This document shows, piece by piece, positions 23,423 through 30,774 of a stretch of DNA of 42,162 nucleotides. Position numbers and translations under genes: made by a program. This DNA comes from a bacterium. Its GTDB lineage: Bacteria > Patescibacteriota > Minisyncoccia > Moranbacterales > UBA9337. The stretch is from the NCBI GenBank assembly GCA_021159185.1, contig JAGGSH010000007.1, positions 1-42,162 of the forward strand, read 5' to 3'. The notes beneath the pieces are model-generated. The model searched no databases. It saw only the letters and a list, made by a program, of their open reading frames with translations, and was not told the DNA's origin. The first letter of the stretch is position 1, and each line of letters starts with the position of its first letter.

Positions 23423-23767
23423 ATGTGTGTTTTCTGTAAAATTATTAAAAAAGAAATACCAGCCAATATAGTTTATGAAGATGTTGAAATATTGGCTATT
23501 AAAGATGTTCATCCCATAGCGCCGATTCATATTTTAATTATTCCCAAAAGGCATATTGAAACAATCAATGATTTAATTGAAAGTGATGCAGGTTTAACGG
23601 GAAAGTTGATTTTAACCGCCAAAAAAATCGCCCAAGATTTAAAAATATCAGAGGGCGGTTATAAATTATTGTTCCGCGTGGGAAAAAATGGCGGGCAAGA
23701 AGTTCCGCACATACATCTGCATCTCATCGGGGGAGCGAAATTGTATGAGGAGATAAGGCCAGCTTAG
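23423..23767 (+). CDS. HIT-family nucleotide hydrolase (HinT-like)
   Basis: 114 residues, typical of the Hint branch. C-x-F-C near the N-terminus (C2, C5), the P-I-A-P-I-H-I-L-I-I-P-K-R-H segment, and the H-I-H-L-H triad (H96, H98, H100) followed by G-G. Hint proteins hydrolyse purine nucleoside phosphoramidates and aminoacyl-adenylates. It lies downstream of hisS, a neighbourhood consistent with aminoacyl-AMP clearance, though that is only suggestive. Confidence 0.93.
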   Translation: MCVFCKIIKKEIPANIVYEDVEILAIKDVHPIAPIHILIIPKRHIETINDLIESDAGLTGKLILTAKKIAQDLKISEGGYKLLFRVGKNGGQEVPHIHLHLIGGAKLYEEIRPA

Positions 23768-23802
23768 TCTCGCAGCTTGAATCTTGTAACTTAAAACTTT
23801 TT

Positions 23803-23888
23803 TCTGTCGTTCCCGCGTAGGCGGGAATCTAGGATGCAATCACTAATCTTGCAAAATTCTTTGGATTCCCGTTTTCACGGGAATGATA
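23803..23888. repeat. TCGTTCCCGC...GGGAATGA repeat
   Basis: TCGTTCCCGCG-TAG-GCGGGAATCTAGGAT, then ATTCTTTGGATTCCCGT-TTTC-ACGGGAATGAT. It lies in the hinT-rpsU gap and belongs to the dispersed TCATTCC family. Confidence 0.7.
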
Positions 23889-23941
23889 TAGGGAAGATTT
23901 GGGTTACAAGTTACACGCCTTGAATTATAAGTTAGCTAGAG

Positions 23942-23949
23942 AAAGGAGG
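23942..23949 (+). promoter_or_regulatory. Strong Shine-Dalgarno site of rpsU
   Basis: AAAGGAGG ends 7 bases before the ATG at 23957. It stands out because most genes in this window have no such site. Confidence 0.85.
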
Positions 23950-23956
23950 TTTTAAA

Positions 23957-24208
23957 ATGATTAATGTAAGAAAAAAAGACAAGGAAACTTCAGAAAGTTT
24001 AATCAGGAGATTTTCCCGGCGAGTACAACAAAGTCGGATTTTAATGCAAGCCAGAAAATCGCGCTTTCAAGGGGAGGAAAAAAGCAAAACAAAAAAAAGA
24101 GAAGAAGCTTTGTATAAAATTAAAATAAGAAAGGAGATAGATAAGTTGAAAAAAATGGGCAAATTTGACGATGAAGCTTTGAAAAATATTAAGAAAAAAA
24201 TGAATTAA
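23957..24208 (+). CDS. rpsU: Small ribosomal subunit protein bS21
   Basis: 83 residues, very basic. It shows the bS21 pattern E-S-L-I-R-R-F-S-R-R-V-Q-Q-S-R-I-L near residues 13-29, followed by R-K-S-R-F. The C-terminal part is a longer Lys-rich helix than in E. coli bS21 (71 residues). bS21 sits on the 30S platform near the anti-Shine-Dalgarno sequence and helps initiation, so its unusually strong AAAGGAGG site is notable. It is followed by repeats, then yqeY, a common gene neighbour of rpsU. Confidence 0.88.
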   Translation: MINVRKKDKETSESLIRRFSRRVQQSRILMQARKSRFQGEEKSKTKKREEALYKIKIRKEIDKLKKMGKFDDEALKNIKKKMN

Positions 24209-24250
24209 AATATAGGAAATTCTGGCACTATCTGCATTTTCCCAAACTAT

Positions 24251-24275
24251 AATTTTTTAAGAAAACTGCTCGGAT
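24251..24275. repeat. Partial copy of the long inverted repeat at 36247-36411
   Basis: ATTTTTTAAGAAAACTGCTCGG here matches ATTTTTTAAGAAAACAGCTCGG at 36261-36282 apart from one base. Only one arm is present, abutting the CCTCC...GGAGG unit at 24287. Confidence 0.6.
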
Positions 24276-24286
24276 GGAATTTCTTT

Positions 24287-24400
24287 CCTCCTTCCCTCTT
24301 TGAAGGGAGGATTGAGGAGGGGTGCGTAAATTAGAAAAGCTAGCGGTATTACACACCCCCTCTGTCCTACGGACATCTCCCCCTCAAAAAGGGGGAGAGG
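24287..24400. repeat. Gene-less copy of the DUF559-type terminal repeats
   Basis: The left block (24287-24324) is CCTCCTTCCCTCTTTGAAGG-like and ends GGAGGGGTG. The right block (24354-24400) is CACCCCCTCT, a GTCC-TAC-GGAC hairpin, CTCCCCCTCAAAAAGG-like and GGGAGAGG. About 29 bases separate them. The right block matches the segment inside comEC (37970-38016) at about 45 of 47 bases. Confidence 0.75.
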
Positions 24401-24438
24401 AAAAAAGAACAACATTCTAAAATTTAGCATTTAAAATT

Positions 24439-24900
24439 ATGAAAATCAAAGAAAAAATTCAAGCTGATCTTAAAGAAGCTATGAAAGCTAACGATACGAT
24501 CAAGCGAGATACTCTGCGTATTTTAAGCAGTATGATTAAAAACGCTGAAATTGGAAAAGGAAAAGAAGGCGGAGAAATTGATGACGACGGGATGATTAAA
24601 ATTATCAGCCAGTCTGTTAAACAACGACGGGAAAGCGCTAAGCAATACAAAAAAGGAGGGAGAAATGATTTGGCGGAAAAAGAAGAACAAGAACTAAAAG
24701 TCATCTTAGATTATTTGCCGCGGCAATTAAGCGCTGAGGAAATTAAAAAAATTGTGGACGAAGTTATTGTTAAAACGAAATCCCGGTCAGAATCAGATAT
24801 GGGGAAAGTTATGGGCGCGGTTATGCGGCAGGCGGCTGGAAAAGCGGATGGAAATTTAGTGAAAAAAATTGTTGAAAAATCTTTGAAGATAAAAGAGTGA
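24439..24900 (+). CDS. yqeY: GatB/YqeY domain protein
   Basis: 153 residues matching the YqeY family: an N-terminal helical part (I-Q-A-D-L-K-E-A-M-K-A-N-D ... R-D-T-L-R-I-L-S-S-M-I-K-N-A-E), the central Q-R-R-E-S-A-K-Q-Y-K-K-G-G-R-x-D-L-A-E-K-E, I-L-D-Y-L-P-R-Q-L-S, and G-K-V-M-G-A-V-M. The family shares the C-terminal tRNA-binding fold of GatB and may modulate tRNA amidation; the precise role is not established. Its stop overlaps the GTG of ybeY (GTGA), implying translational coupling. Confidence 0.94.
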   Translation: MKIKEKIQADLKEAMKANDTIKRDTLRILSSMIKNAEIGKGKEGGEIDDDGMIKIISQSVKQRRESAKQYKKGGRNDLAEKEEQELKVILDYLPRQLSAEEIKKIVDEVIVKTKSRSESDMGKVMGAVMRQAAGKADGNLVKKIVEKSLKIKE

Positions 24901-25349
24901 AAGTATTTTTAGAAATCAACAGAAAAAAACCGGGCTTCCCCCCAAAAAAATTTTTGGAGGAAGTTGTTTTTAATACAATTAAATATTCCGAATATTCTTT
25001 TTTAGAATCAAAGGAAATAACTATAAGCATGGCTTCAGTGTCAGAAGAAGAAATAAGAAAAATTAACAAAAAATACCGCGGACAGGACGCGGTCACTAAT
25101 ATTCTTTCCATATCCAATTATGAAAATAAAAAGGATCTCTTGAGAGAAACCGAAACAACGGTTTTTTTGGGCGAACTGATAATTTGCTGTGATTATATTA
25201 AAAAATCTGTTAGTATTGGCAATACAGCGAGCGCGTTATTTAAAAGCGAGCTAGCTGAAATAGTTTCTCACGGAGTACTGCATCTTTTGGCGTTTTATCA
25301 CGGTCCGAAAATGTTTTCCATACAAGATAAAGCGAGTTGCTACAATTAA
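24897..25349 (+). CDS. ybeY: Endoribonuclease YbeY (rRNA maturation factor)
   Basis: 150 residues from a GTG overlapping the yqeY stop. The zinc motif is H125-G-V-L-H129-L-L-A-F-Y-H135, fitting the family H-x3-H-x5-H pattern. The upstream Y-R-G-Q-D-A-V-T-N-I-L-S-I-S corresponds to the conserved YRGKD.PTDVLSF box but has Asn where Asp is usual, and S-I-S for S-F-P. The C-terminus after the third His (GPKMFSIQDKASCYN) is atypical, since the usual acidic-rich continuation is weak. It is a zinc-dependent RNase in 16S rRNA 3'-end processing and 70S quality control. Confidence 0.92.
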   Translation: MKVFLEINRKKPGFPPKKFLEEVVFNTIKYSEYSFLESKEITISMASVSEEEIRKINKKYRGQDAVTNILSISNYENKKDLLRETETTVFLGELIICCDYIKKSVSIGNTASALFKSELAEIVSHGVLHLLAFYHGPKMFSIQDKASCYN

Positions 25350-25365
25350 AGTTTAAAATAAAAAA

Positions 25366-25728
25366 ATGAAAGAATTTAAAAAAAGTTTAGTGTGCGCTTG
25401 CAGAGGATTCAGATATATGGTTAAAAGCGAGCGCAATTTTAGAATAGAGCTGGCAATAGCATTTTTGGTGCTGTTCTTGATGTTTATTTTTCAAGTAAAA
25501 AGTTGGGAAGCGGTCATTTTGACGCTGGTAATAATGTGGGTTATAGCCGCCGAAATTATTAACACTGTTTTGGAAAGAGTAGTTGATATTTTGAAACCCA
25601 GAATTCATCCATACGCGCGCCTGATTAAAGATATGATGGCTGCAGTGGTTTTAGTGTCTTCCTTGGCGGCTGTAATCGTAGGCATTATTATTTTTCTTTC
25701 CTATTTTCGCGGCCTTTTCGGGGGATAA
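25366..25728 (+). CDS. dgkA: Diacylglycerol/undecaprenol kinase (DgkA family)
   Basis: 120 residues with three membrane helices. Conserved residues: E28 in the first segment (F-R-I-E), A-A-E-I-I-N-T-V-L-E (E63, N66, E70) and A-R-L-I-K-D-M-M-A-A (K88, D89). In Gram-positive-type organisms this small kinase phosphorylates undecaprenol for cell-wall lipid carrier recycling; in E. coli it acts on diacylglycerol. The neighbourhood (ybeY before, ftsA after) is the one often seen for the undecaprenol kinase type. Starts 16 bases after ybeY. Confidence 0.93.
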   Translation: MKEFKKSLVCACRGFRYMVKSERNFRIELAIAFLVLFLMFIFQVKSWEAVILTLVIMWVIAAEIINTVLERVVDILKPRIHPYARLIKDMMAAVVLVSSLAAVIVGIIIFLSYFRGLFGG

Positions 25729-25771
25729 TTTTTTCAAGCAAGCTTAAGATTTTTAGCTTTTAAATTTTCTT

Positions 25772-27013
25772 ATGACTAAAGACAATGTAATTATAGGATT
25801 AGATATCGGATCGTCCAACATTCGCGCCGTAATTGCCCAGGATTTTTCAGAAGAAGAAATTTTGCGTGTGGTGGGCGCGGGAACAATTGCTTCCGCTGGA
25901 ATAAGGCAGGGGATGGTGGTTGATATTGAGGAAGCGGCTGAAGCTGTTAATAATGCGGTAGAAATGGCTGAAAAAACGGCGAGAACATCTGCGGAAACGG
26001 CGGTTATCAGTGTTGGAGGAATAGAAATAAATCTCCAGGAATCTAAGGGCGTGGTGGCTGTTGGCAGGGCAGACGGGGAAGTGACAGACGATGATATAAA
26101 TAGATCTATTGAGGCAGCCCAAGCTATTTCCATGCCTCCCAATAAAGAGATCATTCATGTCATTTCCAAAAACTATCGTTTGGATGAGCAGGAAAGAATA
26201 AAAGATCCATTAGGAATGAATGGGGTGCGTTTAGAATCAAACACATTGATTATAGAGGGATCTTCCAACCATATTAAAAATTTAACCAAATGTGTTCACC
26301 AAGCAGGAATTAAAATTGATGATATGATTTTAGGATCTTTAGCGGCGACTAAGGCAGTTTTGAATAAAAAACAGAAAGAGCTGGGAGTGGTCCTTATTGA
26401 TATCGGAGGCGGAACAACTTCTTTGGCGGTTTTTGAAGAAGGTGAATTGGCGCATGTGTCTGTTATTCCTGTGGGCGCCAGCCATATTACTAATGATATT
26501 GCAATCGGGCTCCGTACTTCAATAGAAACAGCCGAAAAAGTAAAATTGAAATATGGAAGCATTTTTCCCGAAGAGATTGGCAAAAAAGAAGAAATTGATC
26601 TGTTTAAGTTGGATTCTCAAGAAGAAGGAACTGTTCTGCGCCACCATGTGGTGGAAATCATTGAAGCGAGAATGGAGGAAATATTTGATTTAGTAAATAA
26701 GGAATTAAAAAGTATCGGAAAGGCGGGACTTCTTCCGGCAGGAGCGGTAATAACAGGAGGGGGCGCGAAACTTCCCCAAATGGTGGAATTTGCCAAAGAA
26801 TCTTTAGGCCTTCCGGCTCAAATCGGTTTCCCCGCAAGGCTGGGAGGAATTCTGGATAAGGTTGACGATCCTTCTTTTGCCACGGCCATAGGATTAATTT
26901 TGTGGGAAAAAGAACAAAATTTTTCCAAAGCGGGAAATTTTCCCATGGTTAAAATAAACATGGAAAATGTGAAAGGAAAAGTCATGAAGTGGATAGAAAA
27001 ATTTTTGCCTTAG
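25772..27013 (+). CDS. ftsA: Cell division protein FtsA
   Basis: 413 residues, actin-like ATPase. Phosphate-1 loop G-L-D-I-G-S-S-N-I-R-A (~9-19), the SHS2 1C subdomain region, phosphate-2 D-I-G-G-G-T-T-S-L-A-V-F (~211-222), and adenosine motif I-T-G-G-G-A-K-L-P. The extreme C-terminus (GKVMKWIEKFLP) is an amphipathic helix, the FtsA membrane-targeting sequence. It tethers FtsZ filaments to the membrane. It is followed by ftsZ after 134 bases with a separate promoter, so FtsZ can be made independently. Confidence 0.97.
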   Translation: MTKDNVIIGLDIGSSNIRAVIAQDFSEEEILRVVGAGTIASAGIRQGMVVDIEEAAEAVNNAVEMAEKTARTSAETAVISVGGIEINLQESKGVVAVGRADGEVTDDDINRSIEAAQAISMPPNKEIIHVISKNYRLDEQERIKDPLGMNGVRLESNTLIIEGSSNHIKNLTKCVHQAGIKIDDMILGSLAATKAVLNKKQKELGVVLIDIGGGTTSLAVFEEGELAHVSVIPVGASHITNDIAIGLRTSIETAEKVKLKYGSIFPEEIGKKEEIDLFKLDSQEEGTVLRHHVVEIIEARMEEIFDLVNKELKSIGKAGLLPAGAVITGGGAKLPQMVEFAKESLGLPAQIGFPARLGGILDKVDDPSFATAIGLILWEKEQNFSKAGNFPMVKINMENVKGKVMKWIEKFLP

Positions 27014-27029
27014 TCTGTGAATTATTCTC

Positions 27030-27059
27030 TTGACACAATATAAGCGAATGTGATAAGTT
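27030..27059 (+). promoter_or_regulatory. Promoter between ftsA and ftsZ
   Basis: TTGACA at 27030-27035, then 18 bases to TAAGTT at 27054-27059 with TG 1 base upstream (extended -10). It would give a ~80-base ftsZ leader. A second box, TATAAT at 27132-27137, sits 10 bases before the ftsZ ATG, and GAGGAG at 27118-27123 lies too far upstream to act as a ribosome-binding site. Confidence 0.5.
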
Positions 27060-27147
27060 GATATATCAAGGATATATAGACGCAAGAATGTTCTTGTTTC
27101 AATTCAAACTATTATTTGAGGAGTAAAAGAATATAATAAAAAATATT

Positions 27148-28347
27148 ATGGCAGAAATAAAGCCGAACATAGAAACTTTCGCAAGAATTAAAGTGGTGGG
27201 AGTAGGCGGTTCAGGAGGAAGCGTAATTGGCCGGATGATAGACTCCAATATAAAGGGAGTGGAATTTGTGGCGATTAATACCGACTCTCAAGCTTTGCAC
27301 CATTCTAACGCGGAAGAAAAAATCCATATTGGAAAAAATTTAACCAAAGGATTGGGCGCGGGAATGAATCCGGAAATCGGACGCCAAGCGGCGGAAGAAA
27401 ACCGGGACGAAATTCAGGATATTCTTAAAGGCGCTGATATGGTTTTCGTAACTTGCGGCATGGGCGGAGGAACGGGAACAGGCGCGGCTCCCATCGTGGC
27501 GGAAACGGCCAAAGAGCTGGGCGCTTTAACCGTGGCGGTGGTTACCAAGCCTTTTTCTTTTGAAGGCGCGCAAAGAAAGGCTATTGGCGAGGAGGGTTTG
27601 GAAAATTTAAAGGACAGAGTGGATACGCTCATTACTATTCCCAATGATAAGTTGCTTTCTATTATTGACCGAAAAACTTCCCTTATCAGCGCTTTTAAAA
27701 TAGTGGATGATGTTTTGCGGCAGGGAGTTCAAGGAATTTCAGATTTGATTACCAAACCAGGAATTGTTAATGTGGACTTTGCTGATGTAAAAGCTATTAT
27801 GGAAGACAGTGGCAGCGCGCTGATGGGAATCGGAATTGCCAGTGGCGAGAATCGAGCGGAAGAAGCGGCTAAATCGGCTATCAACAGTCCTCTTCTGGAG
27901 CTTTCTATTGACGGCGCTAAGGGCGTTCTATTTAATGTTTCCGGCTCTACTGACTTAACTATGTTGGAAATTAACGAAGCGGCTAATATTATTACCGAGA
28001 ATGTTGACCCTAATGCTAAGGTTATTTTTGGCGCAGTGGCTGATGATCAAATAAGAAAAGGCGATATTCATATTACGGTTGTGGCTACCGGGTTTGACGC
28101 GGAAAAAGTTAAAGAGTCTCCGGCGGATATGATCTCCAGAGTTTCTTCAATACGAAATGAATCCAAAAATAAAAATAAAGAAGATGCTGAAAGCAGGATG
28201 ACTTTTCCTTCCAAGAAAATAGAATCCAAAATGATTGTTGAAGAAAAAATACAACCCAAGAGTCCCTTAGAAAAGGATTCTGGGGAGTTGGAAGAAGATG
28301 ACGAGTTAGAAATCCCGGCCTTTATCAGGAAGAAGATGAAAAAGTAG
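27148..28347 (+). CDS. ftsZ: Cell division protein FtsZ
   Basis: 399 residues. Tubulin signature [12 protein letters not shown] (~109-120), N-terminal G-V-G-G-S-G-G-S and V-A-I-N-T-D (T3 region), and synergy loop N-V-D-F-A-D-V (~206-212). A variable charged linker follows, and the C-terminal peptide is [10 protein letters not shown], which binds FtsA. GTP-dependent filaments form the Z ring. The Lys-rich end after the peptide is typical of membrane- or partner-binding extensions. The transcript probably ends at the hairpin at 28433. Confidence 0.98.
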   Translation: MAEIKPNIETFARIKVVGVGGSGGSVIGRMIDSNIKGVEFVAINTDSQALHHSNAEEKIHIGKNLTKGLGAGMNPEIGRQAAEENRDEIQDILKGADMVFVTCGMGGGTGTGAAPIVAETAKELGALTVAVVTKPFSFEGAQRKAIGEEGLENLKDRVDTLITIPNDKLLSIIDRKTSLISAFKIVDDVLRQGVQGISDLITKPGIVNVDFADVKAIMEDSGSALMGIGIASGENRAEEAAKSAINSPLLELSIDGAKGVLFNVSGSTDLTMLEINEAANIITENVDPNAKVIFGAVADDQIRKGDIHITVVATGFDAEKVKESPADMISRVSSIRNESKNKNKEDAESRMTFPSKKIESKMIVEEKIQPKSPLEKDSGELEEDDELEIPAFIRKKMKK

Positions 28348-28432
28348 TGCGCGAACAGCGCGCAACGAACGCTTAATTTTTCGTGTCGTTCGCGTATGTT
28401 CGTGAGTTGGTATCGGGATATAGATATTTAAA

Positions 28433-28457
28433 AAAAGCGGGCATTAAGTCCGCTTTT
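28433..28457 (+). terminator. Terminator after ftsZ
   Basis: AAAAGCGG and CCGCTTTT form an 8-bp stem around a 9-base loop, with TTTT in the descending arm. It lies 86 bases after the ftsZ stop. Confidence 0.65.
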
Positions 28458-28749
28458 GTGATTGTCTGACTACTTTAAATTGTAAAAATCCAGAGTAAAA
28501 TTGCTAGCTTAAAAGAATACTCTGGATTTCAAACCTAGATTCCCAACCGAGTTGGGAATGACATAGAGAAATTTGGGAATAACATAAAAAATAGATACCA
28601 CTAGATTGCGACCGCACCGTAACGGTATATAAATTTTTTTGTTAAATTTTATAAAATTATTTTCATTTATCATTTCAGAGTTTTTTTGGAGCGCTCGCCT
28701 TTGGCAGGCCTGTCTGCCTTTGGCAGGAAGTTGAGAATGGCACATTAAA
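28458..28749. repeat. Repeat-filled gap between convergent ftsZ and kinase-like genes
   Basis: No gene is seen. It contains ACTCTGGATTTC ... GATTCCCAACC-GAG-TTGGGAATGACA (28525-28565), the 36-nt repeat R4, and a TTTGGCAGGCCTGTCTGCC-type palindrome near 28700-28728. All belong to families seen elsewhere in the window. Confidence 0.7.
28594..28629 (+). repeat. 36-nt palindromic repeat R4 (solo)
   Basis: GATACCACTAG ... TTGCGACCGCA ... CGGTATA. It differs from R1 mainly in the first base and the right arm. It lies between the 3' ends of two convergent genes, so it cannot be an operator of either start. Confidence 0.82.
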
Positions 28750-29751
28750 CTAATACTCTCTCTTGATAAATTTCAACATCAATTGCTTTTTCTCTTCCAT
28801 ATTCCCATGAGTGTATTCCACTTTATGAAAAAGGGCATCCCATCCTAATGTGCCGATATTTCTAAAGGCGAAAACCAGTTTAACTTCCTCCCAATCTTCA
28901 TCAGAAAGATATTCTTTGGTCCATCTCGGGATAGCTTTAAAGATTTTCTGATTATCTTCAGACTTGAGAAACATAAAGTCAAGAGCGCGGAGAAAATCGT
29001 AATAATTTTTTCCAGCGCGGGGAACGATGTGCAGATCTAAAAGATAAAGATTACCATCGTTGGCAATTTTTATGTGGTCGCCGATAATATTGCCGTGGAA
29101 CCATCCGAAGAATTTTTCATCCTTTTGCTTAATGGCTGTTTCAAATTCCTTTTCTAGTTTTTCAACTTGCCGAAAGTCAATAAACCCTGCTTCAATAATA
29201 GGGCCGCTCCACATGCAAAGTCTGGAAAATAGCCATTTTTTTCCGTCTTCCAAAAGATTTCCCGCGCTTTCTCCTTTGAGAAATTCAGCCAGCACTTTTT
29301 GGTAATCGTCGGAAATTTTTTTGCTTATTTCCACTGCTCGGTTAGACTGGCAATCATAATAATCGTTTAGGAATTTTCCGCTGATTTCCTCCATAAGAAT
29401 CCAGCCCGCGCCTTTTTTTATAATACCAGGAACTTTAAAGCACAATTCGCTTTCTATTTCTTTAGCTGTTTGCATCAGCTTAATTTGATGAGTCTCTATT
29501 CCTCCCGTCTTAAGAATAAATCTTTCCTTTTTCTTATTCTCAACCAAAGAAATAGTTTTTTTATTTCTGAAAAATCCTGTTTCAACAAGAGTTAAATTAT
29601 TTTGTTCAAGGATCGGGTTAATGTCAACGGATTGTTCTTTTTTTGTTTTCATAAATTTATTTACCCCCATTGAAAGTTTGTAGAAAAGTTTAAATAGGAA
29701 TTCATTGTTGAATGACATTTTGATCATAACAGATAATAGGCTCATATTCAA
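28750..29751 (-). CDS. Kinase-fold (APH/lipopolysaccharide-kinase-like) protein of unknown substrate
   Basis: Up to 333 residues. The start is uncertain: several Met codons lie in the first 35 residues, and a TATTAT box 5 bases before the ATG at 29727 would favour that one. The N-lobe has an R-F-I-L-K-T-G Lys strand; the hinge region is W-I-L-M-E-E-I-S-G-K-F. The C-lobe has W-F-H-G-N-I-I-G-D-H-I-K (Brenner-like catalytic loop) and L-Y-L-L-D-L-H (metal-binding Asp), as in aminoglycoside phosphotransferase and small-molecule kinases. No resistance or LPS context is present, so the substrate is unknown. It is the only minus-strand gene between 17.2 and 34.9 kb. Confidence 0.72.
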   Translation of the reverse strand: MNMSLLSVMIKMSFNNEFLFKLFYKLSMGVNKFMKTKKEQSVDINPILEQNNLTLVETGFFRNKKTISLVENKKKERFILKTGGIETHQIKLMQTAKEIESELCFKVPGIIKKGAGWILMEEISGKFLNDYYDCQSNRAVEISKKISDDYQKVLAEFLKGESAGNLLEDGKKWLFSRLCMWSGPIIEAGFIDFRQVEKLEKEFETAIKQKDEKFFGWFHGNIIGDHIKIANDGNLYLLDLHIVPRAGKNYYDFLRALDFMFLKSEDNQKIFKAIPRWTKEYLSDEDWEEVKLVFAFRNIGTLGWDALFHKVEYTHGNMEEKKQLMLKFIKREY

Positions 29752-29967
29752 GATCTCCTTTTGGAAATTATTGCCGTATAATTTTCTTTGCGGCTTCAGA
29801 AAAAATACCCCACTTATTTTTCAAGTTTCTTATCTGCCACTATTACACGATCGTAAATTAGCGGCATCTTCTTTTTTGATTAAAATTTTTTCAAAAAGAT
29901 TTAATGAACAGATTTATTAAACAGAGAAATGAATGTAAGTATGAAGCGGTAAAGATTAAATCCGTCC

Positions 29968-29976
29968 TGTGGATAA
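29968..29976 (-). promoter_or_regulatory. Perfect DnaA box upstream of nrdR
   Basis: TGTGGATAA is the reverse complement of TTATCCACA, the strongest E. coli DnaA box. It lies 30 bases upstream of the TATAAT of the nrd promoter. DnaA regulation of ribonucleotide reductase operons is established in E. coli; here it is inferred from position. A single 9-mer can occur by chance. Confidence 0.45.
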
Positions 29977-30000
29977 CTGGGCTGGCGATGTTTTTTGCCT

Positions 30001-30038
30001 TGTAGTATAATTATTCCGTGGCATACAATATGTAGTAT
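30001..30038 (+). promoter_or_regulatory. NrdR box plus half-site overlapping the nrd promoter
   Basis: ATACAATATGTAGTAT at 30023-30038 fits the NrdR box consensus (acaCwAtATaTwGtgt) at 13 of 16 positions, including every strongly conserved one. Its right half TGTAGTAT recurs exactly 30 bases upstream at 30001-30008, close to the ~31-base spacing of paired NrdR boxes. A TATAAT (30006-30011) overlaps this half-site. Bound repressor would cover the -10 and the first transcribed bases. Confidence 0.6.
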
Positions 30039-30113
30039 ATTTTTGGAGCTAGGTTATAGTTTTTAAAATATCGCAGAATAACTTAGTCGTTTAATAATTT
30101 AACAATTCAATTT

Positions 30114-30563
30114 ATGATTTGCCCATTTTGCGGTTTTAGCGAAACAAGAGTTATTGATTCTCGGGACACTAATGACGGGAAAGCCACCAGAAGAAGAAGG
30201 GAGTGCGAAAAATGCCAAGCGCGTTTTAGCACTTATGAAGAAGTGGAAATAATGCGTTTGGCGGTTGTTAAGCGAAACGGCGATAAGCAAGAATACGACC
30301 AAGAAAAAATTAAAGCGGGAATTAAAAAGGCGCTGGAAAAAAGGCCGGTGAGCGAGGAAAAAATTGAAAAGTTGCTGGGCTGTATTGAGTATGCTATCCA
30401 TACTAAAAAATCAAATGAAATAACCAGTAAAGAAATAGGAAAAATTGTACTGAGCGAACTGAAAAAAATTGATGATGTGGCTTACTTAAGATTTGCCAGC
30501 GTGTATAAATCTTTCGGAAGCGCTGATAGTTTTAAGAAAGAGATGAAGAAGTTGAAGAAATAA
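30114..30563 (+). CDS. nrdR: Transcriptional repressor NrdR
   Basis: 149 residues. The N-terminal zinc ribbon is C3-P-F-C6-G and C-E-K-C near 31-34, with R-R-R-R-E-C-x-x-C. The ATP-cone runs from ~48 to 138 (V-V-K-R-N-G ... Q-E-K-I-K-A-G-I-K-K-A-L). It represses ribonucleotide reductase genes when dATP is bound. Probable NrdR sites lie in front of its own gene, so it is likely autoregulated, and nrdD and nrdG follow on the same strand. Confidence 0.97.
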   Translation: MICPFCGFSETRVIDSRDTNDGKATRRRRECEKCQARFSTYEEVEIMRLAVVKRNGDKQEYDQEKIKAGIKKALEKRPVSEEKIEKLLGCIEYAIHTKKSNEITSKEIGKIVLSELKKIDDVAYLRFASVYKSFGSADSFKKEMKKLKK

Positions 30564-30570
30564 CTTAAGG

Positions 30571-30701
30571 CTCCCCCTTTAGAAAAGGGGGGTTAGGGGG
30601 GGGATTTGAAAGTTATCATTATTTTGAATGCTTTCTTTTTTCTCACGCTTTTCAAATCCCCCTACTCGCTACGCTTACTTCCCCCTTTTCCAAAGGGGGA
30701 G
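30571..30701. repeat. CTCCCCCTTT/AAAGGGGGAG inverted repeat unit between nrdR and nrdD
   Basis: Left: CTCCCCCTTT-AG-AAAAGGGGGG then TTAGGGGG and GGGATTTGAAA. Right: TTTCAAATCCCCCT, a TCGCTACGC stretch, then TTCCCCCTTTTCCAAAGGGGGA-like palindrome. The architecture is the same as the DUF559-type units but the sequence differs, so it is a sister family. No gene is inside. Confidence 0.7.
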
Positions 30702-30774
30702 AAGAGAATATGAGTCTTCCCGGCGTTAATTAATTCCAATATTCAAAAATAATTAATAAATAAAAAACAAAACA

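Larger units (their letters stand above)
29752..30113. other. Gap with divergent promoters upstream of nrdR; no gene seen
   Basis: The 362 bases are AT-rich. The leftmost part serves the minus-strand kinase-like gene. The right part carries a DnaA-box match (29968-29976), a TATAAT box and the NrdR-like sites. No open frame here has family support. Confidence 0.6.

Noticed and set aside
29968-30038. Replication origin near the DnaA box
   Set aside because: Only one convincing 9-mer is present, with no dnaA or dnaN nearby and no box cluster; the position fits a promoter-regulatory role better.
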